Assembly: GCF_014595885.1 (NCBI RefSeq)
Contig: NZ_JABUKC010000001.1
Location: forward strand, 124,001 to 188,000
Direction of reading: 5' to 3'
Length of the DNA stretch: 64,000 nt
Source of the DNA: Microcella alkalica
GTDB taxonomy: Bacteria; Actinomycetota; Actinomycetes; Actinomycetales; Microbacteriaceae
A program made the position numbers and the translations under genes. Positions 17,458 through 27,088 of this stretch are shown here, in pieces. The first letter of the stretch is position 1. Every line of letters starts with the position of its first letter. The notes under the pieces were generated by a model. The model saw only the letters and a list, made by a program, of their open reading frames with translations, had not been told where the DNA came from and did no database searches.

Positions 17458-18234
17458 ATGAGGATCATCGTCCTGATCAAGCACGTGCCCGACACCTGGG
17501 AGGAGCGCGTGCTCGACCCCGCAACGGGTCGGCTCGATCGCTCCGCGAGCGAGCGGGTCGTGGACGAGATCACCGAGCGGGCCCTCGAGGCCGCCCTCGC
17601 GCTCAAGGACAGCGACAAGAGCATCGAGGTCGTCGCGCTGACGATGGGTCCGGGCGAATCGACGGGCGCGATCAAGAAGGCGCTCTCCATGGGCGCCGAC
17701 TCGGGCATCCACCTCGTCGACGACGCGCTCGCCGGCGCCGACGCGATGACGACCGCCGCGACGATCGCCGCCGCCCTGCGCGACGCGGGTGCCGACCTCA
17801 TCATCGCGGGCAACGAGTCCACCGACGGGCGCGGCGGCATGCTGCCGGCCATGCTCGCCGAGCACCTGGGCCTGCCCGCCCTCACCTTCATCAGTGACCT
17901 CGTCGTCGAGGGCGGCCGCGTGCGCGGCGAGCGCGCGACCGAGACCGCCACGAGCGTCGTGAGCGCGGCCCTGCCCGCCGTCGTCTCGATCACCGAGGGG
18001 ATGCCCGAGCCGAGGTTCCCCTCGTTCAAGGGCATCATGGGCGCCAAGAAGAAGCCCGTCGCCTCCCACTCGCTCGCCGACCTCGGGCTCGCCGCCGATG
18101 CGACCCCCCGCGCCGCCTCGGTCGTTCTGAGCTGCGAGCCGCGCCCCGGCCGCACCGGAGCCGAGCCCATCGTCGACGACGGGTCGGCCGGTCAGCGCCT
18201 CGCCGACTACCTGGCCCAGCAGCGACTCGTCTAG
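17458..18234 (+). CDS. etfB: Electron transfer flavoprotein, beta subunit
   Basis: This 258-residue protein begins RIIVLIKHVPDTWEERVLDP and contains ALTMGPGESTGAIKKALSMGAD and the ADLIIAGNESTDGRGGMLPAMLAEHLGLP stretch of EtfB. It binds AMP and pairs with EtfA to carry electrons from acyl-CoA dehydrogenases. It opens a seven-gene operon whose later members are valine-degradation enzymes. A GAGGGAG Shine-Dalgarno precedes the ATG. Upstream lie a TATCGT box (17398-17403) and a small hairpin, GCGCTC-GCGA-GAGCGC (17425-17440), within the leader. Confidence 0.96.
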   Translation: MRIIVLIKHVPDTWEERVLDPATGRLDRSASERVVDEITERALEAALALKDSDKSIEVVALTMGPGESTGAIKKALSMGADSGIHLVDDALAGADAMTTAATIAAALRDAGADLIIAGNESTDGRGGMLPAMLAEHLGLPALTFISDLVVEGGRVRGERATETATSVVSAALPAVVSITEGMPEPRFPSFKGIMGAKKKPVASHSLADLGLAADATPRAASVVLSCEPRPGRTGAEPIVDDGSAGQRLADYLAQQRLV

Positions 18235-18243
18235 GAGGACGCC

Positions 18244-19218
18244 ATGACCGCCGCTCTCGTCCACATCGAGCTCACCGCCGACGGCGCCCCCACCGACGCG
18301 GCCGCCGAGCTGCTCGGCGCGGCCACCGTGCTCGGCGAGCCCGTCGCCGTCATCACCGTCGCGCCCGGCAGCGACACCGCGGCCCTTGTCGCCGCTCTGG
18401 GGCGCGCGGGTGCTGCCCGCGTCGTCGTCGCCGAGGCCGCCGAGGTCGGGTCGGTCATCGCGACCCCGCAGGTCTCCGCGCTCGCCGCGGCGATCGACCG
18501 CGAGCAGCCCAGCGTCGTGCTGCTCGCCCACTCCGTCGACGGCCGCGACGTCGCGGGCCGGCTCGCCGTGCGCGTCGGCGGCGCCCTCGCGTGGGACGCC
18601 GTCGGGGTGACGCGCGACGGCGACCGCGTCGTCGCCGCGCACTCCGTGTTCGGCGGCGCCTACGCGACGACGTCGACCATCGAGGGAGGCCTGCCGATCG
18701 TGACCGTGCGCCCCGGCGCGATCGACGCGCGCGCCGCGGCCGTCGAGGCACCCGCCGTCGAGAGGCTGACCGTCGAGGTGAGCGGCGCCGCCGCGACGAT
18801 CGAGTCGTCGACCCCCGTGCGCCCCTCCGGCCGGCCCGAGCTGCGCACCGCGAAGGTCGTCGTCGCCGGCGGCCGCGGGCTGGGCTCACCCGAGAAGTTC
18901 GCGCTCGTCGAGCAGCTCGCCGACGCGCTCGGCGGCGCCGTCGGCGCCTCGCGCGCCGCCGTCGACGCGGGCTACATCGACCACGCCGCCCAGGTCGGCC
19001 AGACCGGCACGACCGTCGCCCCCGACCTCTACATCGCCCTCGGCATCTCCGGCGCGATCCAGCACAAGGCCGGCATGCAGACGGCGAAGACGATCGTCGC
19101 GATCAACACGGATGCCTCGGCGCCGATCTTCGAGGTCGCCGACTTCGGCGTCGTCGGCGACGTTTTCACCGTCGTGCCGCAGCTGCTCGACGCCCTGCAG
19201 TCGCGGCGGTCGGCGTGA
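18244..19218 (+). CDS. etfA: Electron transfer flavoprotein, alpha subunit
   Basis: This 324-residue protein has an N-terminal alpha/beta domain. The C-terminal FAD-binding domain reads [43 protein letters not shown] and [15 protein letters not shown], ending in [13 protein letters not shown]. It carries the FAD that receives electrons from acyl-CoA dehydrogenases. It starts nine bases after etfB with an AGGAGG Shine-Dalgarno, and its stop overlaps or nearly touches the next membrane protein gene. The usual membrane acceptor, ETF:quinone oxidoreductase, is not encoded nearby. Confidence 0.96.
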   Translation: MTAALVHIELTADGAPTDAAAELLGAATVLGEPVAVITVAPGSDTAALVAALGRAGAARVVVAEAAEVGSVIATPQVSALAAAIDREQPSVVLLAHSVDGRDVAGRLAVRVGGALAWDAVGVTRDGDRVVAAHSVFGGAYATTSTIEGGLPIVTVRPGAIDARAAAVEAPAVERLTVEVSGAAATIESSTPVRPSGRPELRTAKVVVAGGRGLGSPEKFALVEQLADALGGAVGASRAAVDAGYIDHAAQVGQTGTTVAPDLYIALGISGAIQHKAGMQTAKTIVAINTDASAPIFEVADFGVVGDVFTVVPQLLDALQSRRSA

Positions 19219-20183
19219 GCGCGATGACGGGGCGCCCGAGCGCGGCGCGCGGCAGGGCAGGCGCCAGCGGGGGCGGGCGCGGCCCGCGGGTCTCGCGCAG
19301 GGCCGCGCTGAGCATCCTCGCCGCGATCGTGGGCCTCGTGCTGCTCGTCGTCGCCGCCCGCGCGCTGCGCGAGCTGCCCGGCGTGCAGCAGTTCATCGCC
19401 GAGAACCCCGGCGAGACCGAGCTGCCGCAGGGCGCGCCCGTCGGGCTGCCGGTGTGGCTCAACGCCACGCACTTCCTGTCGAGCCTGTTCCTGCTGCTCA
19501 TCATCCGCACCGGCTGGCAGGTGCGCACGACGAAGCGCCCCGCCGGGCACTGGACGAGGGACAACTCCGGCCTCGTGCGCACGAAGAACCCGCCGCGGAG
19601 GATCACGCTCGAGCTCTGGCTGCACCTCACCCTCGACGCGCTGCTCGTCATCAACGGCATCGTCTTCCTTGTGCTCGCGTTCGCGACCGGCCACTGGGTG
19701 CGCATCGTGCCGACCACGTGGGAGGTCGTGCCGAACGCCGCCTCGGCGCTGCTGCAGTACCTCTCGCTCGACTGGCCCACCGAGAACGGCTGGGTCAACT
19801 ACAACAGCCTGCAGCAGCTGAGCTACTTCGCGATCGTCTTCGTCGTGACGCCGCTCGCCATCATCACGGGCCTGCGGATGTCCGGCGCCTGGCCCGCGAA
19901 CGCGCCGCGCCTCAACCGCGCCTTCCCCCTCGAGTGGGCGCGCGTCGTGCACTTTCCGGTGATGCTCGTCTTCGTCGCCTTCATCGTCGTGCACGTCGCG
20001 CTCGTGCTCTCCACCGGCGCCGTGCGCAACCTCAACCACATGTACGCCGCGCGCGACGACGACTCGTGGGTCGGCGTCGCCGTCTTCGCGGGCAGCCTCG
20101 TCGTCATGGCGGCGGCCTGGCTGCTCGCGCGCCCCGTGCTGCTGCGGCCCGTGGCATCCCTCACCGGAAAGGTCAGCCGATGA
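19215..20183 (+). CDS. Cytochrome b561/Ni-Fe-hydrogenase-type b subunit-like membrane protein
   Basis: This protein of about 320 residues has five predicted membrane helices: after the basic N-terminus (25-45), at [51 protein letters not shown] and [20 protein letters not shown], plus a last one near the C-terminus. Histidines inside or beside helices (ATHF, LWLHL, VVHF, VVHV) are placed as in di-heme b561-type quinone-linked subunits. Its position between etfA and the acyl-CoA dehydrogenase gene, with four-base overlaps on both sides, suggests it passes ETF electrons to quinone. That role is inference. The GTG at 19215 (overlapping etfA) is chosen; the ATG at 19224 is equally possible. Confidence 0.75.
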   Translation: MSAMTGRPSAARGRAGASGGGRGPRVSRRAALSILAAIVGLVLLVVAARALRELPGVQQFIAENPGETELPQGAPVGLPVWLNATHFLSSLFLLLIIRTGWQVRTTKRPAGHWTRDNSGLVRTKNPPRRITLELWLHLTLDALLVINGIVFLVLAFATGHWVRIVPTTWEVVPNAASALLQYLSLDWPTENGWVNYNSLQQLSYFAIVFVVTPLAIITGLRMSGAWPANAPRLNRAFPLEWARVVHFPVMLVFVAFIVVHVALVLSTGAVRNLNHMYAARDDDSWVGVAVFAGSLVVMAAAWLLARPVLLRPVASLTGKVSR

Positions 20184-21358
20184 CGCTGCTCAACGACGCG
20201 CCCATGGCGGCGCCCGCCCACGCGCTCACCGACGAGCAGGCCGCACTCGTCGACATGGTGCGCGACTTCGCGCGGCACGAGCTCGAGCCGCACGCGATCG
20301 AGTGGGATCGCACCAAGCACTTCCCCGTCGACGTGATCCGCGGCGCGGGCGAGCTCGGCTTCGGCGGCATCTACGTCTCGGAGGACGTCGGGGGAGCCGG
20401 CCTCACGCGCGCCGACGCGGCGCTCATCTTCGAAGAGCTCGCCAAGGGCGACGTGACGATCGCCGCCTACATCTCCATCCACAACATGGTCGCGTGGATG
20501 ATCGACACCTTCGGCGACGGGGCCCAGCGCGAGCGGTGGGTGCCACGGCTCGCGAGCATGGAGCACCTCGGCAGCTACTGCCTCACCGAGCCCGACGCCG
20601 GCTCGGACGCGGCCGCGCTCTCCACGCGCGCCGTGCGCGACGGCGACGAGTACGTGCTCACCGGCGTCAAGCAGTTCATCTCCGGCGCCGGCAGCACCGA
20701 CGTCTACATCGTCATGGCTCGCACTGGCGAGCCGGGCCCCGCCGGCATCACCGCCTTCATCGTGCCCTCCGACGCCGCCGGGCTGTCGTTCGGGGCCAAC
20801 GAGGTCAAGATGGGCTGGAACGCCCAGCCGACCCGCGCGGTCATTCTCGACGGGGTGCGCGTGCCCGCCGCCGACCGTCTCGGCGGCGAGGGGCAGGGCT
20901 TCACGATGGCCATGAAGGCCCTCAACGGCGGTCGCCTCAACATCGCCGCGTGCTCGCTCGGCGGTGCGCAGTGGGCGCTCGACCGCGCGGTGCAGCACAT
21001 CCGCACCCGCCGCGCCTTCGGCAAGCCGCTGTCGGAGCAGCAGTCGCTCGTGTTCACGATCGCCGACATGGAGACGGAGCTGCAGGCCGCCCGCCTGCTG
21101 CTGCGCAGCGCCGCGCAGTCGATCGACACCGGGCATCCCGACGTCGCCGCGCACTGCGCGATGGCGAAGCGCTTCGCCACCGACGTCGCCTTCACGGCCG
21201 CCAACGCCGCCCTGCAGCTGCACGGCGGCTACGGCTACCTCGCCGAGTACGGTATCGAGAAGGTCGTGCGCGACCTGCGGGTGCACCAGATCCTGGAGGG
21301 CACGAACGAGATCATGAAGCTCATCATCGGCCGCAGCGTGCTCGAGAAGGCGTCGTGA
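20180..21358 (+). CDS. Acyl-CoA dehydrogenase, isobutyryl-CoA dehydrogenase-like
   Basis: This 392-residue flavoenzyme shows the ACAD fold: an N-terminal helical domain, CLTEPDAGSDAAAL and KQFISGAGSTDVYIVMART for FAD binding, GGRLNIAACSLGGAQ, RRAFGKPLSEQQ, and QLHGGYGYLAEYGIEKVVRDLRV. It ends with ILEGTNEIMKLIIGR, whose Glu near residue 373 is the expected catalytic base. The pattern fits the ACAD8 group, which oxidises isobutyryl-CoA to methacrylyl-CoA in valine breakdown. The neighbouring hydrolase, dehydrogenase and hydratase genes support that. The ATG overlaps the previous stop. Confidence 0.9.
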   Translation: MTLLNDAPMAAPAHALTDEQAALVDMVRDFARHELEPHAIEWDRTKHFPVDVIRGAGELGFGGIYVSEDVGGAGLTRADAALIFEELAKGDVTIAAYISIHNMVAWMIDTFGDGAQRERWVPRLASMEHLGSYCLTEPDAGSDAAALSTRAVRDGDEYVLTGVKQFISGAGSTDVYIVMARTGEPGPAGITAFIVPSDAAGLSFGANEVKMGWNAQPTRAVILDGVRVPAADRLGGEGQGFTMAMKALNGGRLNIAACSLGGAQWALDRAVQHIRTRRAFGKPLSEQQSLVFTIADMETELQAARLLLRSAAQSIDTGHPDVAAHCAMAKRFATDVAFTAANAALQLHGGYGYLAEYGIEKVVRDLRVHQILEGTNEIMKLIIGRSVLEKAS

Positions 21359-22494
21359 CCGGCAGCGCGGCGCGGGCCGCGACCGACGTCGACGACGACG
21401 CCTCCGGCGGCGAGCCAGAGGTCATCGTCGAGGTGCGCGGCTCCCTCGGGCTGCTCACGCTCAATCGGCCGCGCGCCCTCAACGCGCTCACCCACGGCAT
21501 GGTCGTCATGCTGCGTGCGGCGCTCGACGAGTGGGCGGCGCGCGACGACGTGCGCGCCGTCGCCATCGTCGGCGCCGGCGAGCGCGGGCTGTGCGCCGGC
21601 GGCGACATTGTCGGCCTCCACGCCGAGGCCCGCAGCGGCGGCGGCGCCGGCGCGGCCGCCTTCTGGCGCGACGAGTACGCCCTCAACGCGCGCATCGCCC
21701 GTTACTCGAAGCCCTACGTCGCCCTCATGGACGGCATCGTGCTCGGCGGCGGCGTCGGCGTCTCCGCCCACGGCTCGCACCGCATCGTCACCGAGCGCTC
21801 GCGCGTCGGCATGCCCGAGACCGGCATCGGCTTCGTGCCCGACGTCGGCGGCTCATGGCTGCTCGCGCACGCGCCCGGTGAGCTCGGCACGCACCTCGCG
21901 CTCACCGGCGCGATGGTGGGGGCGGGCGACGCGATCGCGGTCGGGCTCGCCGACCTGCACGTTCCCAGCACCCGCCTGCCCGAGGTCGTCGCCGCCCTCG
22001 AGGTGCTCGACCCCTCCGAGCAGCCGGCGGCGGCCGTCGACGCCACGCTCGCCGAATACGCAGAACCGGCACCCGCGGCCCCGCTGCTCGCCGAACGCGC
22101 GTGGATCGACGCGGCCTACGCCGGCGACGACGTGGCCGTCATGATCGAGCGGATGCGCGCATCCGGCACCGAAGCGGCCCTCGCCGCCGCCGACGCCCTC
22201 GCGCAGCGATCGCCGCTCGCGCTCGCCACCACGCTCGCCCTGCTGCGCCGCTCCGCGCGCGCCGGGTCGCTCGAAGCGGCGCTCGCGCTCGAGTTCCGCG
22301 CCGCGCTGCGCGCCCTCGCCGCCCCCGACTTCGCCGAGGGCGTGCGCGCGCAAGTCATCGACAAGGATCGCTCGCCGCGGTGGAGCCCGCCGACGCTCGC
22401 CGAGGTCGACCCCGCACAGGTCGAGGCCGCGCTCGCGCCGCTCACCGACGCCGAGCGGGTCAGATTCGGCACGAGCGAGTGGGAGGCGGCATGA
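21355..22494 (+). CDS. 3-hydroxyisobutyryl-CoA hydrolase (crotonase superfamily)
   Basis: This 379-residue protein is longer than a simple hydratase and carries the hydrolase-type signatures: [54 protein letters not shown] and [17 protein letters not shown]. The C-terminal half ends [21 protein letters not shown]. The family frees 3-hydroxyisobutyrate from its CoA ester in valine degradation and so detoxifies the pathway. The GTG start overlaps the dehydrogenase stop, and its own stop overlaps the next gene. Confidence 0.92.
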   Translation: MTGSAARAATDVDDDASGGEPEVIVEVRGSLGLLTLNRPRALNALTHGMVVMLRAALDEWAARDDVRAVAIVGAGERGLCAGGDIVGLHAEARSGGGAGAAAFWRDEYALNARIARYSKPYVALMDGIVLGGGVGVSAHGSHRIVTERSRVGMPETGIGFVPDVGGSWLLAHAPGELGTHLALTGAMVGAGDAIAVGLADLHVPSTRLPEVVAALEVLDPSEQPAAAVDATLAEYAEPAPAAPLLAERAWIDAAYAGDDVAVMIERMRASGTEAALAAADALAQRSPLALATTLALLRRSARAGSLEAALALEFRAALRALAAPDFAEGVRAQVIDKDRSPRWSPPTLAEVDPAQVEAALAPLTDAERVRFGTSEWEAA

Positions 22495-23459
22495 CCGAGC
22501 GCAGCGCATCCGGGATCGAGCACGCGGCGGTCGCGTTCATCGGCCTCGGGCACATGGGTGCGCCGATGGCCGCCAACCTCGCCCGTGCCGGCATCGACGT
22601 GCGGGGCTTCGACCTGTCTCCCCACGCCGTCGAGCACGCGCGAGTCGCCGGAGTGCCGATCGCCGAGTCGGCGGCCGCGGCCGTCGCCGGGGCGGGCGTC
22701 GTCATCACGATGCTGCCCGTCGGCCGCCACGTCATGGGGGCCTACACCGGCACGGCGGCCGACGGCAGCGACGGCCTGCTCGCCCTCGCCGCCCCCGGCA
22801 CGCTCTTCATCGACTGCTCGACGATCGCCGTCGACGACGCCCGCCGCGCGCACGAGCTCACCGTCGCCGCCGGGCACCGCAGCGTCGACGCCCCCGTCTC
22901 CGGCGGCGTCATGGGCGCCGAGGCGGCGACGCTCGCCTTCATGGTCGGCGGCGACGAGGCCGACGTCGAGGCAGCGCGACCACTGCTCGAGCGCATGGGT
23001 CGGCGCGTCGTGCACTGCGGCGGCCCCGGCCTCGGGCAGGCGGCGAAGACGTGCAACAACATGATCCTCGGGGTGTCGATGATCGCCGTCAGCGAGGCCT
23101 TCGTGCTCGGCGAGCGGCTCGGCCTGACGAACGAGGCCCTGTTCGAGGTCGCCGCGAACGCGAGCGGACAGTGCTGGGCCCTCACCACCAACTGCCCCGT
23201 GCCGGGCCCCGTCCCGGCGAGCCCCGCGAACCGCGACTACGAGCCCGGCTTCGCGAGCGCCCTCATGGCCAAAGATCTCGGCCTCGCGCTGCGAGCCATC
23301 GAGGCGACCGGCACGCACGCCGAGGCCGGATCGCTCGCCGCCGCGCTGTACGCGCGCTTCGCCGAGGGCGACGGCGCGATGCGAGACTTCTCGGCGATCA
23401 TCACCGACATCCGCGCGCGCAGCGCCGCCGCGGCGGACGACCCCGGAGGAGCCGCATGA
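22491..23459 (+). CDS. mmsB: 3-hydroxyisobutyrate dehydrogenase
   Basis: This 322-residue NAD-dependent dehydrogenase has an N-terminal Rossmann motif [15 protein letters not shown], the substrate signature [22 protein letters not shown] and the catalytic Lys in [13 protein letters not shown]. It also has the C-terminal [15 protein letters not shown] helix. It oxidises 3-hydroxyisobutyrate to methylmalonate semialdehyde. A methylmalonate-semialdehyde dehydrogenase (mmsA) is not in this operon and must lie elsewhere. Four-base overlaps with both neighbours indicate a single translationally coupled message. Confidence 0.94.
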   Translation: MTERSASGIEHAAVAFIGLGHMGAPMAANLARAGIDVRGFDLSPHAVEHARVAGVPIAESAAAAVAGAGVVITMLPVGRHVMGAYTGTAADGSDGLLALAAPGTLFIDCSTIAVDDARRAHELTVAAGHRSVDAPVSGGVMGAEAATLAFMVGGDEADVEAARPLLERMGRRVVHCGGPGLGQAAKTCNNMILGVSMIAVSEAFVLGERLGLTNEALFEVAANASGQCWALTTNCPVPGPVPASPANRDYEPGFASALMAKDLGLALRAIEATGTHAEAGSLAAALYARFAEGDGAMRDFSAIITDIRARSAAAADDPGGAA

Positions 23460-24232
23460 CCGAGCCCAGCACGATCCTCACCGAGCAGCGCGGCCGCGTC
23501 GGCCTGCTCACCCTGCACCGGCCCGACGCCCTCAACGCACTCAACTCGCAGCTCATGCGCGAGGTCGTCGAGCAGGTGTGGGCGTGGGATGCCGACCCCG
23601 GCATCGGCGCGATCGTCATCACCGGCGCGGGGCGGGCCTTCGCCGCCGGCGCCGACATCAAGGAGATGGCGAGCGCCACCTACGACCAGGTCTCCCGCGA
23701 CCGGCTCTTCGCCGGGTGGGACGCCCTCGCCGCCACCCGCACTCCCGTCATCGCGGCCGTCAACGGCTTCGCGCTCGGCGGCGGCTGCGAGCTCGCCATG
23801 CTGTGCGACCTCATCATCGCCTCCGAGGCGGCGTCGTTCGGGCAGCCGGAGATCAACCTCGGCGTCATCCCCGGCATCGGCGGCACCCAGCGCCTCACCC
23901 GCGCGATCGGCAAGGCGAAGGCGATGGAGCTCATCCTCACCGGGCGCCGCATGGATGCCCACGAGGCCGAGCGCGCCGGCCTCGTCGCGCGCGTCGTCGC
24001 CCCCGAATCGCTGCTCGACGAGGCCATGGCCCTCGCCGCCACGATCGCGTCGAAGTCGAAGCCCGTCGCCCAGGCGGCGAAGGAGGCGGTCAATGCAGCC
24101 TTCGAATCCTCGCTCGCTGAAGGCGTGCGCTTCGAGCGGCAGCTCTTCTACGCCGGCTTCGCGCTCGCCGACCAGAAGGAGGGCATGGCCGCCTTCGTCG
24201 AGAAGCGCGAGCCGCGGTTCGAGCACCGGTAG
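23456..24232 (+). CDS. Enoyl-CoA hydratase (probable methacrylyl-CoA hydratase)
   Basis: This 258-residue crotonase has the oxyanion-hole elements ([11 protein letters not shown] and [20 protein letters not shown]) and both catalytic Glu residues in [19 protein letters not shown]. It is the classic length and composition of EchA/ECHS1 enzymes. In this operon it most likely adds water to methacrylyl-CoA to give 3-hydroxyisobutyryl-CoA, though such hydratases are often broad. It is the last gene of the operon and is preceded by a GGAGGA Shine-Dalgarno inside mmsB. Confidence 0.93.
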   Translation: MTEPSTILTEQRGRVGLLTLHRPDALNALNSQLMREVVEQVWAWDADPGIGAIVITGAGRAFAAGADIKEMASATYDQVSRDRLFAGWDALAATRTPVIAAVNGFALGGGCELAMLCDLIIASEAASFGQPEINLGVIPGIGGTQRLTRAIGKAKAMELILTGRRMDAHEAERAGLVARVVAPESLLDEAMALAATIASKSKPVAQAAKEAVNAAFESSLAEGVRFERQLFYAGFALADQKEGMAAFVEKREPRFEHR

Positions 24233-24276
24233 GGGGCCCGCCTCTCCCTCGGCGGCACCCCGCGCCCCCCGGGCGA

Positions 24277-24294
24277 GGGCGGCTCGTGCCGCCC
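24277..24294. terminator. Terminator hairpin between convergent genes
   Basis: GGGCGG-CTCGTG-CCGCCC lies between the end of the valine operon and the MarR gene stop, and may serve both. Confidence 0.55.
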
Positions 24295-24301
24295 GTGGTG
24301 G

Positions 24302-24832
24302 CTAGAGCGGCTCGGGCGCCGGCGGCGGCGTCACGAAGTCGCCGGCCGCCTCGCGGAAGCGGGCGAGCGCCCGCACGACCGCGGCGACGTCGTCGCGCGG
24401 CATGCCCGGGTCGGCGAACACTTCGGCGTTGAGCGCCGCCGTCGCCTCGGCGGCCGCGGCCCGGCCCGCATCCGTCAGCACCAGCATCGAGGCGCGACCG
24501 TCGCGCGGATGCGGCCGCCGCTCGACGAGCCCATCACGCTCGAGGCGCTGCACGGTGCTCGTCACGCTCGTCGGGTGCACCTGCAGGCGCGCCGTGGCGC
24601 TCGCCATCGGGATGACGCCGTCCTTCGTGAAGCTCAGCAGCTGCAGTAGCTCGTAGCGGGCGAACGAGAGGTCGAACCGCTTGAGCGTGCCCTCGACGCG
24701 GGCGAGCAGCAGCTGGTGCGCGCGCATGACCGAGGTGACGAGGGTCATGCCGTCGGCCGCGTCGCCCCAGCCGTGCGCGACCCACTGCCGACGCGCCTCG
24801 GCGAGCGGGTCGATGGGCAGCGGCTCGGGCAC
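24302..24832 (-). CDS. MarR-family transcriptional regulator
   Basis: This 176-residue protein has the MarR winged helix: RYELLQLLSFTKDGVIPMASATARLQ, recognition helix HPTSVTSTVQRLERDGLVERR and the wing with DGRASMLVLTDAG. It sits convergent to the valine operon and 46 bp downstream of the acetyl-CoA synthetase gene, so either could be its target. The GTG at 24832 is chosen because a TACGCT box ends six bases before it, the leaderless arrangement seen repeatedly in this window. No ligand can be inferred. Confidence 0.88.
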   Translation of the reverse strand: MPEPLPIDPLAEARRQWVAHGWGDAADGMTLVTSVMRAHQLLLARVEGTLKRFDLSFARYELLQLLSFTKDGVIPMASATARLQVHPTSVTSTVQRLERDGLVERRPHPRDGRASMLVLTDAGRAAAAEATAALNAEVFADPGMPRDDVAAVVRALARFREAAGDFVTPPPAPEPL

Positions 24833-24838
24833 GCCTCG

Positions 24839-24844
24839 AGCGTA
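24839..24844 (-). promoter_or_regulatory. -10 box TACGCT of the MarR gene
   Basis: On the minus strand, TACGCT ends six bases before the GTG at 24832. Confidence 0.6.
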
Positions 24845-24878
24845 GTCGCGTGGCGTGCGCGCGGGCCGGTGCGCGCCG

Positions 24879-26927
24879 CTACCCGCGCGCGATCGTCGCG
24901 ATCGCCGGCACGACTGACTCGTCCTGCAGCGAGGTGGTGTCGCCCAGCTCGCGCCCGTCGAGCACATCTGCCAGCAGGCGGCGCATGATCTTGCCCGAAC
25001 GGGTCTTCGGCAGGTCGGGCACGAGCAGCACGTGGCGCGGCTTCGCGACCGGGCCGATGACGCGCGCGACGTGCGCGGCCAGCTCGGCCCGGGCATCCGC
25101 TGCCGCCGCGCGCCAGGCCGCGACGTCGAGCTCCTCGGCGCCCGCGGCCACCGGCGCGGACACGGGCACGACGAACGCCGCGACCGCCTGGCCCGTCACC
25201 GCGTCGGCGACCCCGACGACTCCGGCCTCGGCGACGAGCGGGTGCGCGACGAGCGTCGACTCGATCTCGATCGTCGACAGCCGGTGCCCCGACACGTTGA
25301 TGACGTCGTCGACGCGGCCCTGTAGGCGCACGTAGCCGCGCTCGTCGATCGTCGCGCCGTCGCCGGCGAAGAACAGGCCGGGAAAACGGCTCCAGTAGGC
25401 GGCGCGATACCGGTCGTGGTCGCCCCACACGGTGCGCGACATCGCGGGCCACCGGCCCTCGATCGTGATGTACCCGCCCTCGCCGGGCGCGACGTCCGCG
25501 CCGGCCTCGTCGAGGACGCGCACCCTCAGGCCCGGCAGCGCGACGCCCGCCGCCCCCGGAACCCCCTCGTGCACGCCGGGCAGGGTCGCGACGATCGCGG
25601 CGCCCGACTCCGACTGCCACCACGTGTCGACGATCGGGGCGCGCCCACCGCCGATGCGCGCGTGGAACCAGACCCAGGCCTCGGGGTTGATCGCTTCGCC
25701 GACCGTGCCGAGCAGCCGGATCGACGACAGGTCGAATGACGCAGGGAAGCCCTCGGGGAACCGGGCCATGAACGTGCGGATGAGCGTCGGCGCCGTGTAG
25801 TAGACGGTCACGCCGAGGCGCTCGATGATCTCGGCGTGCCGCGTCGGCGCCGGGTGGTCGGGCGAGCCCTCGGCGATGACGATCGACGCGCCGTTCGACA
25901 GCGGCCCGTAGAGCACGTACGTGTGCGCCGTCACCCACGCGAGGTCGGCGGTGCACCAGTACACGTCGTCGGGCTTCGCGTCGAAGGCCGCCCAGTGCGA
26001 CCAGCTCGCCTGCACGAGGTAGCCGCCGGTCGTGTGCACGACGCCCTTCGGCCGCCCCGTGGTGCCGCTCGTGTACGTGATGAACAGGGGATGCTCGGCG
26101 TCGAGCTCGGGAGCCGCGTGCTGCTCGGGCTGAGCATCCACCGCCTCGTGCCACCAGACGTCGCGACCGGGCGTCCACGGCACGTCGGCCTCGCCCGTGC
26201 GTCGCACGACGAGCACGTGCTCGACGTGGTCGAGCCCGGCGACGGCCTCGTCGACGATGCGCTTCACGCCGACGGCGGCGCCGCGGCGGAACTGCCCGTC
26301 GCTCGCGATGACGACCCTCGCGCCGGTGTCGGCGACGCGGAACCGCAGTGCCTCGGCCGAGAAGCCGCCGAAGACGAGCGAGTGCACGGCGCCGATGCGG
26401 GCGACGGCGAGGGCCGCGACGACCGTCTCGACGAGCACCGGCAGGTAGATGACGACGCGGTCGCCGGCCGTCACACCGAGCGACTCGAGCGCGTGCGCGG
26501 CCTGCGCGACGCGGCGCTGCAGCTCGGCGTACGTGACGGTCTCGCGGTCGCCGCGCTCGCCCTCGAAGTGCAGCGCGACCCGGTCGCCTCGGCCGGCGGC
26601 GACGTGCTGGTCGACGCACACGACGCTCGCGTTGAGGGCGCCGCCAGCGAACCAGGTCGCGCGGGGGCTCGCCGGGTCGTCGTCGCTCGGCGGCACCCAC
26701 TCGTGCACGCTCGCCCAGAGCCGCGACCAGGGCAGGCGGTGGGCCTGCTGCTCCCAGAAGGCCTGCGCGTCGGCGGGCAGCGCGGCGAGGTCGGCGGCGG
26801 TCACGTTCGCGCGCGCCGCAAAGGCGGGCGGCACCGGGTAACGGCGGGCGTCGTGCACGCTCGCGGGCGGGGCGGCGGGTTCGGCGGTCGGGCGGTCGGC
26901 GGGGGCGGATGCTGCGCGCGAGCTCAT
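24879..26927 (-). CDS. acsA: Acetyl-CoA synthetase (AMP-forming)
   Basis: This 682-residue adenylate-forming enzyme makes acetyl-CoA from acetate, ATP and CoA. It carries the ATP loop YTSGTTGRPKGVVHTTGGYL, the AMP-binding DTWWQSESG and the hinge region GRVDDVINVSGHRLSTIEIES. The C-terminal catalytic Lys in LPKTRSGKIMRRLL is the usual acetylation target. A related propionyl-CoA synthetase role is possible. The ATG at 26927 is chosen over upstream GTGs. A TAGCGT box at 26938-26943 would give a leader of about four bases. The 12-mer at 26978-26989 recurs upstream of the winged-helix regulator. Confidence 0.92.
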   Translation of the reverse strand: MSSRAASAPADRPTAEPAAPPASVHDARRYPVPPAFAARANVTAADLAALPADAQAFWEQQAHRLPWSRLWASVHEWVPPSDDDPASPRATWFAGGALNASVVCVDQHVAAGRGDRVALHFEGERGDRETVTYAELQRRVAQAAHALESLGVTAGDRVVIYLPVLVETVVAALAVARIGAVHSLVFGGFSAEALRFRVADTGARVVIASDGQFRRGAAVGVKRIVDEAVAGLDHVEHVLVVRRTGEADVPWTPGRDVWWHEAVDAQPEQHAAPELDAEHPLFITYTSGTTGRPKGVVHTTGGYLVQASWSHWAAFDAKPDDVYWCTADLAWVTAHTYVLYGPLSNGASIVIAEGSPDHPAPTRHAEIIERLGVTVYYTAPTLIRTFMARFPEGFPASFDLSSIRLLGTVGEAINPEAWVWFHARIGGGRAPIVDTWWQSESGAAIVATLPGVHEGVPGAAGVALPGLRVRVLDEAGADVAPGEGGYITIEGRWPAMSRTVWGDHDRYRAAYWSRFPGLFFAGDGATIDERGYVRLQGRVDDVINVSGHRLSTIEIESTLVAHPLVAEAGVVGVADAVTGQAVAAFVVPVSAPVAAGAEELDVAAWRAAAADARAELAAHVARVIGPVAKPRHVLLVPDLPKTRSGKIMRRLLADVLDGRELGDTTSLQDESVVPAIATIARG

Positions 26928-27076
26928 CGTGCGCACCACGCTAGGCGGCGCGCGCGGTCGGCGCAGGTCGGGGCGTCACACGGGGTCACGGTCGCGGGGC
27001 CCGCACCCGACGTGGGCGACGTCGCCGACCTCGGGGGCCACGACAACGAGGCTCAGCCGCCGTGCGGCGCGCGGAG

Positions 27077-27082
27077 TAGCCT
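27077..27082 (+). promoter_or_regulatory. -10 box TAGCCT of psuG
   Basis: TAGCCT ends exactly six bases before the GTG at 27089, indicating a leaderless transcript. Confidence 0.65.
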
Positions 27083-27088
27083 GACTCG

